From Ceraceosorus guamensis (taxonomy: Eukaryota > Basidiomycota > Exobasidiomycetes > Ceraceosorales > Ceraceosoraceae), in contig NW_020290026.1 of NCBI RefSeq assembly GCF_003144195.1, positions 186,001-250,000 on the forward strand: 64,000 nt of DNA, in the 5' to 3' direction. The notes beneath the pieces were generated by a model, which worked only from the letters and a program-made list of their open reading frames with translations, was not told the origin of the DNA and made no database searches. The position numbers were made by a program, and so were the translations under genes. This document shows positions 23,009 through 34,127 of this stretch, piece by piece. Every line of letters begins with the position of its first letter. The stretch's first letter is position 1.

Positions 23009-26000
23009 GTCGACGAGCGCTTGTTGTAGGCGTCGATGATGTGAGGGAGGCCGTAAATGACAGTGTAGCTGGGCGCGCCAGCGAAGGACGGATTGCGCTC
23101 TTCCGCGTCGTCCAGCAGACGGAGTGCAGCGAAGGCACCGCAAGGAAAGGGAGATACGAAGGGAGAGGATCGCGCACAGCACAAGAGACGAGATGCAGAG
23201 ATATGAGTCTAGGTGTGGATGCGGTGCGCCCTTTATGTTTTTATTTGAGCCCTTTTGGTGCTGGAGAGAGGCCATTTTGATGCAACCTCATCGCAGACTC
23301 CGGTCCGGAGTTCAATCTATCCAGCCTGGCGGCTGCGTCGACCTCGATTTAGAACGCCTTGCCGATCAAGGGACCGCGGTGGGAAAAGGCGGCCTGAAGA
23401 TCGCTCGACTAGACCACTCTTACACCAAAGGGCGCAAATGTGATGTCGACTATGAGCTACATCTGGACCTTGTGGCATTGCTCGACACTTTTGCAGAGGG
23501 TCTCGTACGTGCGACAGGTGTGAAGTTGCGCGGGCCTGGTCAGTGTCGCGGCTCGCAGGTCGCTGGTCGGTCGAGCGGTGCTGGTGATTCCCCTACCCAT
23601 GGTGGTCGTGCAGACTCAATGCTCGGTGCACTCTCTAACATCGCTGACGCGGCTTTTTGGATTTGAGCAGACGATAGTCTGACAGGTCGTTCCAAAGAGC
23701 AAAATGTCTGCGTCACTATCGCGCCCACCACGGTCCGAATGAGAAAACTGCGGTCTAGGCGCCCTGAATCAAGGTATAGTCGATCATCCGCATGCTCGTC
23801 TCGGGTTTCCGCTATCTTAATATGGGCTGGAAGGCGAGGAGAATGAGCTCCATACAGCATCTTTGAAGACGAGGCCAATGTCGAATCGAGACGAGATGAA
23901 GAGCGCTGCTGGAAACGCATTGAGCTTCAACGTCCGCGCATTCAGCAGGAGCCAGCCGAGGGCGGGGAAGTGGTGAGAGCAGGACGTCATAGGAGAGCCG
24001 GATTGTCGCCCCTCCCACTCTGAGATGTGCAATTTGACCCTCGGAAGCAGTCAAGGGGGCATCTTGGTGGGGCACGTTGTGGACGCTGACCGAGTGCGAC
24101 GGCGACCGTCATAGCCGGCGCAGTCACGAGGGTCAGGCTGCTGCGCTGCTGTCTAGGCTAATTCCGGCGACAGTCTCATCGTGTTACTGTCCTGAGCTCA
24201 AAATCGCGAATGAGTGAATGTATTTTCGGCGTGCGGCACGCTACATGTATATTGGTTCGTGCACGAGCACCTCGGAGCGATGTTGCGTACCTGCGACCAC
24301 GTCAGCCTCGCCCAATCAACGTGTGGCCGAGACTCACACTGCTGTGGAATGACCTCCACCCAGCCTATTTAGCACGATCTTGGCGCTTCGACCGTCGATT
24401 GACAGCGGGAGACAACCAGTCAAGAGTCTGTGTCCGAGTTTGACAAGACGACACCTGCAGTCGTGAATGGCGGTCGTGGACATTACGGTGTATGCTTTCA
24501 GTCCCACTTCATGATGAGAGTCACTGTAGTCGAGGACAACGTCCTCAAACTCGACTCATCAAACTGCTGCTCGAACTCCGCGGCGTGGGCGATGCCTACG
24601 ATGCCGCACGTCGCAGCAGGGCTCTGCGGATGTCTTGCGGCACACAAGCTGCATGCAGCTGCGAGACCCGCGCGTGACCACCCAATCAGTTACCGCGGTA
24701 CAAGACTCGTGACTCCATCACCTGATGACACCGTGGACTCTTGACTGCAAAAAAGGCTCGCACGCCCTAGCGGAGCTGATGCAGCCAAGCCGAGCTAACG
24801 CCTCCCCACGGCGACGAGCGGGCGTGTTTATGCACGCCTCGGAGCAGATCCATCGAAGGTGGATGCTCGTATTATATATACTCCTGACTTCAGAGCTGAC
24901 GCTACAATATACCCTACAGTCACGAGTCGTGCGACCTGAGTCAAGTCGTGAGTACTACTTTGACTCAATTCACCCTGCGCTCCGATACGACACCTATATA
25001 TACGTGGACTGAGCAGCAGAGCGAGGATCGGTCCACCGCAAAGGAGCTCGTAGCTGCATGCGTGCGATAGTAAGCGTTCACTTTCACCCCACCAACCGCG
25101 CATCCATTCACCCAGCGGAATGTGCTGTGACTTTGAGTATTGAAGCAGAGCAAAAAGTTCAACGTTTCACGCCAATGTTGAAGGTCGAGGCAGGTTGTGA
25201 TCTGCGGGCTCGCGCATTCAAGCGGTCGCGAGAGCACGTTCGCAATCTTGAATCAAAAAACCTCTCTGGAATGGACTGCTGCGAGCAAGGTGAGTAGGCT
25301 TGTAAGGCAGACATGTACGTTTGTATGCACAGATGCCGGCCGCTTTTCCTGCTGCCATGTCAAGCCCTTATAACCACGAATGCCTGATGCTTCCCCAGCG
25401 TGAATGTATGCATGAGCACATGTCCGACTGCTGGATGTCTCGGCGGGCTCAAGCCGCGACCGTCATTTTGATTATGGGGTCGGTCAAGTCGTCACAGCTT
25501 AGCCGACGCAACGCCACGATGAGCGCGGGGAAAGGGCCCAGCAAAAAAAGCTTACAATCGTGAATAAGAAATTGTGATCGTGTTTTGCTGCGTGCTGCGC
25601 CCAGAAAATTTACGCGCAGCTAATTCTTGATTATTATTATTGTGACGCGCGCCGAGAGTCACAAGCGCATCACGCATCAGCAGCGGCAGGTACCATGCCC
25701 CCACGCGCGTGCTCCTCCTTTATTCTGCTGCTGTAGCTGCTACAACAGATTATTTGGCACACAGCATAGCAGATGAATCGCACGCCGGCAAAGGGCGCGG
25801 CGAGAGAGACACAGAGAGCGCCGCGTTCGCCCTGCATGTTTGACCTCGGCCAAGCTTTCAAACGCGGTGCACATGTATAGGCGCAGTCATCAGTCCACTG
25901 CAACGTCTCCATCTGCCCCTCAAACACATGCTCCCACACCTATAGACCGCCATCCGTTGGCACCGCTCCGGTCTGCGAGCCCTTTCTGCGCTACGCTCCC

Positions 26001-26166
26001 ATTCGCACTTGACGGGCACCACCGTCATCCTTCTCCTCCAGGAATGTGCTCGCTCTCCTGAACAGTCCCCCTTTCGACGCCTAACACCAAGAAGCGATGA
26101 GCCTACCTTGCTGAGCTGCGACGCCTGTTGTGTCTGCGATCAAAACTTCATTCGCGCCTCTGAATC
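23009..26166. other. Divergent intergenic region
   Basis: This 3.1 kb stretch lies between the subtilase (minus) and the protein kinase (plus). No gene is recognised. It is rich in the intergenic word: 24122-24130, 24703-24716, 24920-24935, 24945-24957 and about 25556-25580. A short ATT repeat lies near 25628-25640. Both promoters should lie here. Confidence 0.45.
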
Positions 26167-29100
26167 ATGCCGCTAGAGCGCATCAGACCTAAGCTCTCCT
26201 TCGACGGAGATGCTCCGGCCTACAAACAGGAGCCTAGCGCTGAGAGTGGTGCGAATGTGGGCCGAAGCAACAGCAGCTCCTCATGGAAGAGCAATCGCTC
26301 CTATGGAGGCTTCTCGTCCATCAGCCCACATTCAAGCTATCAGTATAGCGGGGACGACAGTCACACCAAAGGCGAGGCGAGCTCCTCTTCTGAAAGCGCA
26401 GATCTTCTGAGCAAATTGGGTGGCGTAGGCGGGGTCACTCGATCCGGATCATGGGGCCGCGCAAGTGTTGGCACTGGCTTCAAAAGTATAGGCGGTGGCG
26501 GCAGGTCATCCCTCATTGCTTCGCCCGAGGAACAAGAACATCTGGATGAAGGAGGCGCCGCATATAGCTACAGCCCACCAGGTTCATTCGCGTCGCTCAA
26601 GGGCAGAGCAGGCGTACTCAATGGAGAGTCCGGACATGTGGTTCACTCGTCAGCTTCTTCAGATGTGCCCTCATCGTCATCGCGCACTTCCACATCCTCT
26701 TACTCCGGTGCGGCGTTTTCCTTGCGCAGCTTGTCCAATCGGAATTCTGCATCTTCATCATCGTCAATCTCCCATCCTTCTAGCTCTCGACATGGAGCAG
26801 GGTACAGCGACGGTACGATAGGGCCTGCTGACGAGGACTCACAAAGCCGCACATCTCAGCGCAGCCGCACAGCGTACGATGACGACCAGGGCTCCATTGG
26901 GCGGCGGAGCAGCTTGGAATATTGGAGGGGAGATGACGATGCATCACCTTCCCAAGATCGCCCTCCTTCAACTTCCAATGTGGGGCCTAGTGTCGGACGC
27001 ATTCGGTCTATCGGTCGGGGCAACAGACCTAGGAAGACTAGCAGTGAGCCGCCTTCGAGGGATGAGGAACGCAGCTTTGAGGTGAGAGACGCATCCTTGG
27101 CTCAACGCCCTTCAAGCTCTGGGCCGGGCATCAGTCGCATTCGTTCTATCGGTAGAGGCGGCCGACAGGCATCTCCACCGCCTCTGCCGCCAATGCCTTT
27201 TGCAACATATCCTGCCGAACGTTTGAGCTCTACCTCAACGATGCTGGAGATGCGCGATACTCCGACCGTTTCCGCAGTAGACGCGCCCGTGCCGCCGGCA
27301 CAAGCCAGTCCGCCAATGGAGTCCGCATCAGCGATCTGTTCCCCACACCGTCCAGAGACGGTTTCTGCGCATCAGGTGTCACCTAAGTCGACGCCCGGCT
27401 CGACGGCTCGAGAGGAGTCTTTCTCGAGGGAAGCATTCGGAGTAGATTCAGGTGCCCAGCCTGCTGGGCGCAGGCAAGGGCCTCTGCATTTGAAAATGCC
27501 AAGCAACGAGCCGAGATCGGATTGGGGCAGCCCTGCATCTAGCGGCACCCGCTCGCCTCCATCACAGTTCCCGCTGCGTACTGCACCGCTCTCTCATGCG
27601 GTGGACTTCAGCCGAATGACTTCTCCATCGCTGAGCTCCTTGGCCGCAGCTGCTGCCGAAGCTGCGCAGACTGGTGATCCTCAGTCGACAATGCTGAATG
27701 CTACTCCACAACTGCCACGGAGACACAGCGGGGCATTTGCAATACGGACCAGATCTGCGCTTTCTCAGCATGCAGGGCTCCAAATGAGCTTCAGCTCAGG
27801 AGGAGGCGGTCGAGCTGCAGCGCGAGCAATGGAGCGGTCGCATGATCCAAGCTTGCCACGACCGAACGCTCCGTTCAGCGAGCTGGAAGCAGCCAGTCGG
27901 AGACCCGCAGCGTCTGTGGAGCAGGAGGGCAATGCGTCGAGGTCTCGAGTCTCATCCCTCGTGCCTACCAGCCCGCTAATGGTAGCTAGCACCACACCTG
28001 TCAGCCCTTCTGATGTGCCTGCGGATTGGACGTCGCTTTCCGGATGGTTAAATCGTACTGGCCCAAGGCTCACAGATGCTGCGACTGCACTTGGCCGCCT
28101 GGGACCGGATCGCACACCAATGCCTGGCAATTCATGTGCGATCGCGGGCTCGCTTGCCTCACCGATCGCACACGCTTCTCCAGGCATTCCCACTTCTGCA
28201 GCTTGGCTATCAGCTGGCAGTCAGATGCGTGGCAGACACGCTTCGGGTTTTTCGTCTCTGACCTCCTCAAGCAGCAGCGACCTTCCATCTCCGAGCGATC
28301 CGCCAGAAATGGTCGCTCCACCACTGAGCTCTCGCGCCGCCGGCACCACGCTCACTGTACCATCCTCTGACGAGCTCACTTCTGACGCTCGCTCGAGCAG
28401 CGGCTCTTCTGGCAGCTCCACATGGAGACAGCACGCAAGACAGACTCTGCAACCTATTGACGTCCCGGCCTTCAGCACGGCGCTGCTGCAGCCACCAGCA
28501 AGCGCTTCCCAGCGCGTCTTGAGCAGCTCGCCTACGAGCGCTGTTGGCCTTGGGATCGGTCCGTCTGCTGGGGCGGCATCTTCTCCCGGAAACACGTTGG
28601 ACTATGCAGCAGAATCCTCTTCGGCATTCGGCCATCTTCCGCCTTCGGCAAGACCTTCCATGAGCCGCTCCTCGAGTTCCCTCGCTGGTATGATGCTGCG
28701 CACGCCGACGACAGAAGAGTGGAGCAGATACTTGGCAAGGCAAAATGCCTCCGGTCTACCGACGCCCGCGGGCGCGCGCAGTCGCACGACAACCACCAGA
28801 AGTACAGGATCCAACCTCAATGCGAAGAGGAAAGGCTCGGCAGTGATCGCGCCGGGCGGCGACGTCAGCAGCGGGTCCGATGAGGATGATGACGTAGAAG
28901 CAGCGAGGTATCCACAAGAGGCGTCTGCAGGGGATACGAATGAAGCAGGTCAAGCCCAGCACATGCTTGAACGTCTCAAAGCAGTGTCGATGAGCCGTTT
29001 AGCTGCAAGTAGAGCAGGTTCTTTGCTTGCTCCGGAAGCCGACTTGGAAAGCGTTCACGAGGACGAAGAGGAAGAAGAGGCAGATGGGGACGGTGCACGC

Positions 29101-30840
29101 TCAGTGAGCTTCTCCCTTCGCGGGGGCGAAGAGGACGACTGGGAAGAAGGTAGCAGCGTCTCATCAGCCGAATCCAGTGTCAGTGTTTCTAGCTCAGTGG
29201 AACGGATGAGAGCATTACACGAGGCGATCTCCCGCCCTCCTAGCAGGAAGGGTACACCAATCACCTCGAGATCGCAATCTCCAGATCGGACAGGAGTGCA
29301 AGAACGAGTGCGATCAAGTCCTTCGCTTGCTGCAGGACTTGCGAGTAGCTCGCCTCTGGCCCAAGTTGCTTTGCCTTCGAGCGTCCTGCCCATCCCTTCG
29401 AATGCTAGTGTCGCAACTGGAAAGCGAGGACGCAAGGCTGCCTCAGGAACGACGGCTGCATCTTTGCTAGGTTACCCGGCAACCCTTCACGGCGAGCGCC
29501 GGTGCATCAATGACTTTGTCATCATTTCTGACATCGGTAGAGGTGCATACGGTCTCGTAAAGAAGGTCAGACTCAAAGGCGAGAATGGCGAGCCTACAGG
29601 AGTGAGTGCGCTTGGGTTCCCTGTGGACAGCATTGGAAAGATGTTGACTTCATCTGGCGTCCTTTTCCTGCAGCCCGAGTTTGTTGTCAAATACATCATC
29701 AAGTCGCGCATCCTGGCAGACTGTTGGCGCCGACACAAGACACTTGGTCCTATACCTGTCGAGATACACGTCATGGATCAGCTGCGAAGGCTCCCGTATA
29801 CGCGGCCAAAGGTGGCTGCACCATGGGCTCCCGAGCGCTTGTTTGCTCGTCAAGCGCCTGAAAATCGGACACTGTCCCCGATCACGAGTCCGGAGCTCGA
29901 CCCAGTCAACAGCGCTGCCCTGCCCGAGGGGTCATCTGATGAAGTCTGCCACCCATCTTTATGCGTCATGCTAGACTTCTTCGAAGACCACGAATTTTAC
30001 TATCTGGTGATGCCGTACCTGACTGGTACTCAGCCAGGTAGAGACAATTCGCAGGATCTCTTCGACTTTGTTGAGTCGGCACCGGATGGGCTCTCTACCA
30101 TCGAGGTGCGCAGCATCTTCGGACAAGTCGCAGATGGCGTGCGCTTCCTTCATGCCAACTCGATCGTGCACCGCGACATCAAAGACGAGAATGTCATATT
30201 GGACTTCCGCGATGGGCGAGCACACGCACAGCTCATCGACTTTGGCAGCGCTGCGCATGTTCGGCCTGGTCGGCTTTTTGATACTTTCAGCGGCACTTTA
30301 GATTACGCGGCGGCAGAGATCCTGCGCGGCGAAAAGTACGGCGGCAAGGAACAAGACGTATGGGCTTTGGGTGTGGTCGGGTACGTGCTTCTATGCGGAG
30401 ACTGCCCCTTCTGGAATGGGGAAGAGGCCGTCGAGGGAATCGCTGCCGGGACACGAGCAGACAACGCCCTTAGAGACAGGTGCTTGATTGGAGAAGGTAG
30501 ACCTGGGGATCCTCGAGAAGCGTCTGCGCCCGATACGACGCCTGAGGACAGTGGTCAGATCGATGGGGGTGGCAGATTGGACGACGCCGCCGACCTCATT
30601 CGACAGTGCTTGCAGCTCGATGTTGCACTTAGACCTACCGCGGCCCAGGTATGCGATCATCGCTTCCTGTCGGGTCGCGCAGGATGGCACGGCCAGGCCG
30701 GGTGGCTGCAGCCGCTTCACCAGGAGATGAACATTGAAGCTGCATCGGTGTCCGCGAACTCGACCAAAGCGGAGACTCCTCGTCTCATCAGGAATCCAGA
30801 ACTTGCAGCGCCGCCACCTCCTGCAAAAGTCGCAGCTTGA
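26167..30840 (+). CDS. PAS-kinase-like Ser/Thr protein kinase
   Basis: One intronless frame encodes 1557 residues. The first 1110 residues are Ser-rich, low-complexity and probably disordered, with short repeats of the type RIRSIGRG (near residues 278 and 323). The kinase domain occupies about 1115-1530: glycine loop IGRGAYGLVKK, ATP-binding Lys in FVVKYIIK (about 1175), HRDIKDEN (catalytic Asp about 1337), DFGSAAHV (about 1358) and EQDVWALGVVGYVLLCGDCPFW. The DFGSAA and GTLDYAA pattern is typical of the PASK/Psk branch of CAMK-like kinases, which couple nutrient state to glycogen and translation. The usual APE is AAE here. I see no PAS domain, so the PASK assignment rests on the catalytic domain. 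Confidence 0.8.
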   Translation: MPLERIRPKLSFDGDAPAYKQEPSAESGANVGRSNSSSSWKSNRSYGGFSSISPHSSYQYSGDDSHTKGEASSSSESADLLSKLGGVGGVTRSGSWGRASVGTGFKSIGGGGRSSLIASPEEQEHLDEGGAAYSYSPPGSFASLKGRAGVLNGESGHVVHSSASSDVPSSSSRTSTSSYSGAAFSLRSLSNRNSASSSSSISHPSSSRHGAGYSDGTIGPADEDSQSRTSQRSRTAYDDDQGSIGRRSSLEYWRGDDDASPSQDRPPSTSNVGPSVGRIRSIGRGNRPRKTSSEPPSRDEERSFEVRDASLAQRPSSSGPGISRIRSIGRGGRQASPPPLPPMPFATYPAERLSSTSTMLEMRDTPTVSAVDAPVPPAQASPPMESASAICSPHRPETVSAHQVSPKSTPGSTAREESFSREAFGVDSGAQPAGRRQGPLHLKMPSNEPRSDWGSPASSGTRSPPSQFPLRTAPLSHAVDFSRMTSPSLSSLAAAAAEAAQTGDPQSTMLNATPQLPRRHSGAFAIRTRSALSQHAGLQMSFSSGGGGRAAARAMERSHDPSLPRPNAPFSELEAASRRPAASVEQEGNASRSRVSSLVPTSPLMVASTTPVSPSDVPADWTSLSGWLNRTGPRLTDAATALGRLGPDRTPMPGNSCAIAGSLASPIAHASPGIPTSAAWLSAGSQMRGRHASGFSSLTSSSSSDLPSPSDPPEMVAPPLSSRAAGTTLTVPSSDELTSDARSSSGSSGSSTWRQHARQTLQPIDVPAFSTALLQPPASASQRVLSSSPTSAVGLGIGPSAGAASSPGNTLDYAAESSSAFGHLPPSARPSMSRSSSSLAGMMLRTPTTEEWSRYLARQNASGLPTPAGARSRTTTTRSTGSNLNAKRKGSAVIAPGGDVSSGSDEDDDVEAARYPQEASAGDTNEAGQAQHMLERLKAVSMSRLAASRAGSLLAPEADLESVHEDEEEEEADGDGARSVSFSLRGGEEDDWEEGSSVSSAESSVSVSSSVERMRALHEAISRPPSRKGTPITSRSQSPDRTGVQERVRSSPSLAAGLASSSPLAQVALPSSVLPIPSNASVATGKRGRKAASGTTAASLLGYPATLHGERRCINDFVIISDIGRGAYGLVKKVRLKGENGEPTGVSALGFPVDSIGKMLTSSGVLFLQPEFVVKYIIKSRILADCWRRHKTLGPIPVEIHVMDQLRRLPYTRPKVAAPWAPERLFARQAPENRTLSPITSPELDPVNSAALPEGSSDEVCHPSLCVMLDFFEDHEFYYLVMPYLTGTQPGRDNSQDLFDFVESAPDGLSTIEVRSIFGQVADGVRFLHANSIVHRDIKDENVILDFRDGRAHAQLIDFGSAAHVRPGRLFDTFSGTLDYAAAEILRGEKYGGKEQDVWALGVVGYVLLCGDCPFWNGEEAVEGIAAGTRADNALRDRCLIGEGRPGDPREASAPDTTPEDSGQIDGGGRLDDAADLIRQCLQLDVALRPTAAQVCDHRFLSGRAGWHGQAGWLQPLHQEMNIEAASVSANSTKAETPRLIRNPELAAPPPPAKVAA

Positions 30841-31137
30841 GTGCAGGGTGGGATCTTATGATCATCTAGATGAATTTATTCGGACGCTACGGTGTGGCAT
30901 GGATGTAGATCGCCGCAAGGAAGCTCGTGGTCCCTCCTTTACTGTGGAACCAATCTTGAACGTTACCTTATCAAAGCACAAGAACAAGCAGCTCTTTCAG
31001 CTCTTCGTGAGCCGCAATGCGATTTGGTCCAGTGTAAATTGCATGCTATTTGCTGATCCCGAATGAACGATCTGATTTTTCGAGAAGAAGCCACGACTGC
31101 AAAGCGGTCTTGAAGAGATACGACCACGATTGCCTCG

Positions 31138-33160
31138 CTACCTGTGATGGACGTGCTCGTCGTCGAAGGGATCAGCGTCCTCATCGCCAGCCTCTTGATC
31201 GAAGAGAACATGCTGGGGTTGGTCGTCCGATGCAGATGAGACGGAGGAAACACCAGCGTCTGCCGCTTTGAATCTATTCGACTTTTCATTCGCGGTGCGT
31301 TCGATGCGATCGTTGCCCACGTGGCCCATGTCGAAGCTTGCGCTGTCTTCCGAGCGTCTTGACGTGCTTCCGCTTGTGCTCTGCTGTCCGCGTGTGAGGC
31401 GACTTTGACGAGCGTCAGATACGCTTGATCGGGCCAGTCTTTCGTAGCCCCTGCCGGAGGCCAACTCAATATGTCCGCCATTTGAGTTGCTTCGTGATGT
31501 GCTCTCCAAAGCATGACGGCGTGCCATGCCTCTCTTACCGCCGGAAGAAGTGTACAAGTCCACCAGCATGTTCGCCCAAAGGAAGAAGATGCTAGCGATT
31601 GAGAAGCTGTGAGAGCAGGGTGGGGAAGTCAGAACGTCTGAATGACTTGGGCACCCTCTGTTGCAGTTTGCTCAACTAACTCGATCAGTCCCCACGTGAT
31701 GTGGTCCACGCCCTGGTCGTTTGCCCAATGCAGCTCCTCATCCGTGGCTGACATGAAGAGGACTCCCGCGGACATGAGAAGGTAGATTGGCCTGAGGGCG
31801 AAAGATGAACTACTTCAACAGGCGCTGCAACAGGCTGCAGCTTTCAATGATGCTCACAAGTATTGCCACGCCTTGATTTCGAACCAGCCTGATTGTCCCG
31901 GTGGATGTCCGAGAGCGATGAGCTGTTGTTGCTCTTGCTCCTCAGCGGCTTCGCTGGCGTCTGAGCCCCTCGTCCCACCTGAGCCTGTTGCAGCTACGCC
32001 TCCACTAGGTAGGTCTCGGAGCACAAAGCAAACTTCGATGATACGCGCGAGGCCTGCAGCCATGAGCGTCCAACCAAAAAGGGCGTGCACCATGGTCGAG
32101 AGCATCTGCGGGAACAAAGGGCGATGAATTTGAGCTACTGCAAAGACTAAATAAACGCGCAGCATCGAGCGCAGGACCCACCAAGGCTTGAGCATGGCCG
32201 CTCATTGCCCATCCTGTAAGAATTATGACTACAGCAGGTAGCACACTTCTCTTCCCATTTCTGCTGGTCCACATGCCCGCCGCTCCTGCTGCGAACCATA
32301 CAACACCGAGCAGAGTATGCTGCAAGTCTTTGTGCGTCCAAGGTCCGCCGTGGTGCTCCGTGAAAGCGTTGACGAGACCCCAAGCGGTGATTACGCAGCT
32401 GTCTAGGAACTCCTGAGATATTCTTCGTCTGCGCAGCCACAGAGCTCCGGCTTTAAGGAAGATGAGGAAGAGGACTCCATAGCCTATGAATGCTCCTCCC
32501 ATGATTCCGTGTGCCAAACACTGGCCCAAGTGTCCTCCGAAGCACCAATTGCGAAGCGTGATGACGCCAAGGACGGACTGTACAAAACCGATGATGGTGA
32601 AGCCTGTGCCAAAGGCCCCGTGTATGCGGACAATAACGGGCCTGATCCGCTTCTCACCGAAGCGAAGGTGCAATTTGAGATATGTGCCCATCAGAGCTTG
32701 TAGGAGCATGTACCAGATCAAGAACGATGCGAAGGTGCCGTGCGCTGTGTGGGGAAAGCCTCGAGAAGTCTTGCCGCGAGGTTGTCGGCCCAGTATGTAG
32801 CCGCCGCTTGTCAATACTAGTGAAGTAACGGAGAGTGGCACGTGCCACCTTGACCTGGTCAAGCCCAGTACCATAGCCACTGCGGGGCAGATTAGAGGTG
32901 ATGAAGTGAGCAAAGCTAAGAGTTCAAGGCAGCTGGCGCGACTCACAAGGGAAGAGTCCCAGCCAAACAGCACCTTGCAAAATTATGTGCATCCACAGCA
33001 TCGTATCGATTGGGAGAGAAGGGTCGGACGGCTTGAAGCCGCCGTGTCCATGATCACCGTGCGCCATCACACAGGGCATGAGCACAGAGGCGAGGATGAA
33101 GTGGAAGGCGAAGCCTCTGCCAGTCGATCCTCCCCAACAGCGACCGACGCCCGCAAGCAT
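31138..33160 (-). CDS. Ytp1-like multi-pass membrane protein
   Basis: Five exons join in frame to about 579 residues: 32947-33160, 32182-32879, 31858-32105, 31681-31791 and 31138-31606. The start (MLAGVGRCWGG) gives a signal-like N-terminus followed by a His/Gly-rich luminal stretch AHGDHGHGG and the helix WMHIILQGAVWLGLF. About ten hydrophobic segments follow, with conserved His residues (PHTAHGTFASFLIWYMLLQ, EHHGGPW, HKDLQHTLLG), as in the fungal Ytp1 family (DUF2427/DUF2431), which carries cytochrome b561/ferric-reductase-like helices. The C-terminal 130 residues are polar and Ser-rich. The function of Ytp1 proteins is not established. The gene converges on the kinase gene, 297 bp apart. 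Confidence 0.8.
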
Positions 33161-34127
33161 CCTGCTGAGTGGCGTCCGCCTGCGGCAGAAGTGATGGTCG
33201 CAGCTGATGGGTGATCTTCGGTCAATATGGAAGAGAAGAAATTGAGAGCGCAAGATTGCAAAGTTGATCGGTGTGAGCCACGAGCAGAGGTCCGCCAAGC
33301 GTGGCAGCACGAGTGGAAGGGGATGAGGCCAAGAGATGTTTGAGGGCGTTTCGATGGCGGAAGAGAAAGGTGGCATCCCAAGTGACGAGTGCCTGTTCCC
33401 GCTGGACCTACTAGAGGACGCATCGTCGGCAAGCGAAAGCCGAATGGTAACGGCCGGCGGGCAAGGCGTGACCCTGCATGCATCGGCCGCATCAGCACCG
33501 ATGCGCTACCTTCCTTCCAGCTGGACCCACGGCTGCAGGCCTTTTGAGCGCTAATCATTGTGATCACTGAGCTGCAGGACTCGCGAACAGAGCAGGAACA
33601 CGTCGCTCAGCGAGCAAGCCAATCGATTCATTCGTCACTGTTTCGGCAATACCAGTGGTAGTGGCGGCAGCAAGTGAGCCACCTTGGAACGGAATGAGCA
33701 CAGGCCTCGGCGGGAAGTTTTCCCATTCTTAGGCGCACCGCGCAGCTCGGCCCTCCCGATGTACCGGCGGCACCCTGAATGTCGGAGCAAGTGCCGCGCT
33801 CAGGGCCTCGGTAAGCGCTGCCGTGGCCATCCGAGCCTCGAGACCACTCCTTCTTTCTACCTCGCTTGTCAGTGCAGACTCATGGAAATACAGCACGCTA
33901 TGAATGGCGCCACTCGCTCTCGCAAGCGAACGTGCGCAGGTCTACGTACAACCAGGCAGTGGGAAAAGGATCCTATTAATTGGAGTGCGATTCCGCGCAG
34001 TGTGCAAAGTCAAGCTATTACAGACCAAAGGTGACTTGAATGGCGTTCAGGAAGTGCCGCGACGGCGCAGGGAGATGCAGTCTACCTATCATGGAGTGCT
34101 GTACTTGCCGGGGATTGTAAGCTGTTT
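33161..34127. other. Intergenic region upstream of Ytp1-like gene
   Basis: Between two minus-strand genes: it holds the promoter of the Ytp1-like gene and the 3' flank of the NIPA-like gene. I see no coding or repeat signal. Confidence 0.4.

Noticed and set aside
22622-23275. Longer start for the subtilase (ATG at 23275)
   Set aside because: It would hide the signal peptide; the ATG at 23008 fits a secreted protease.
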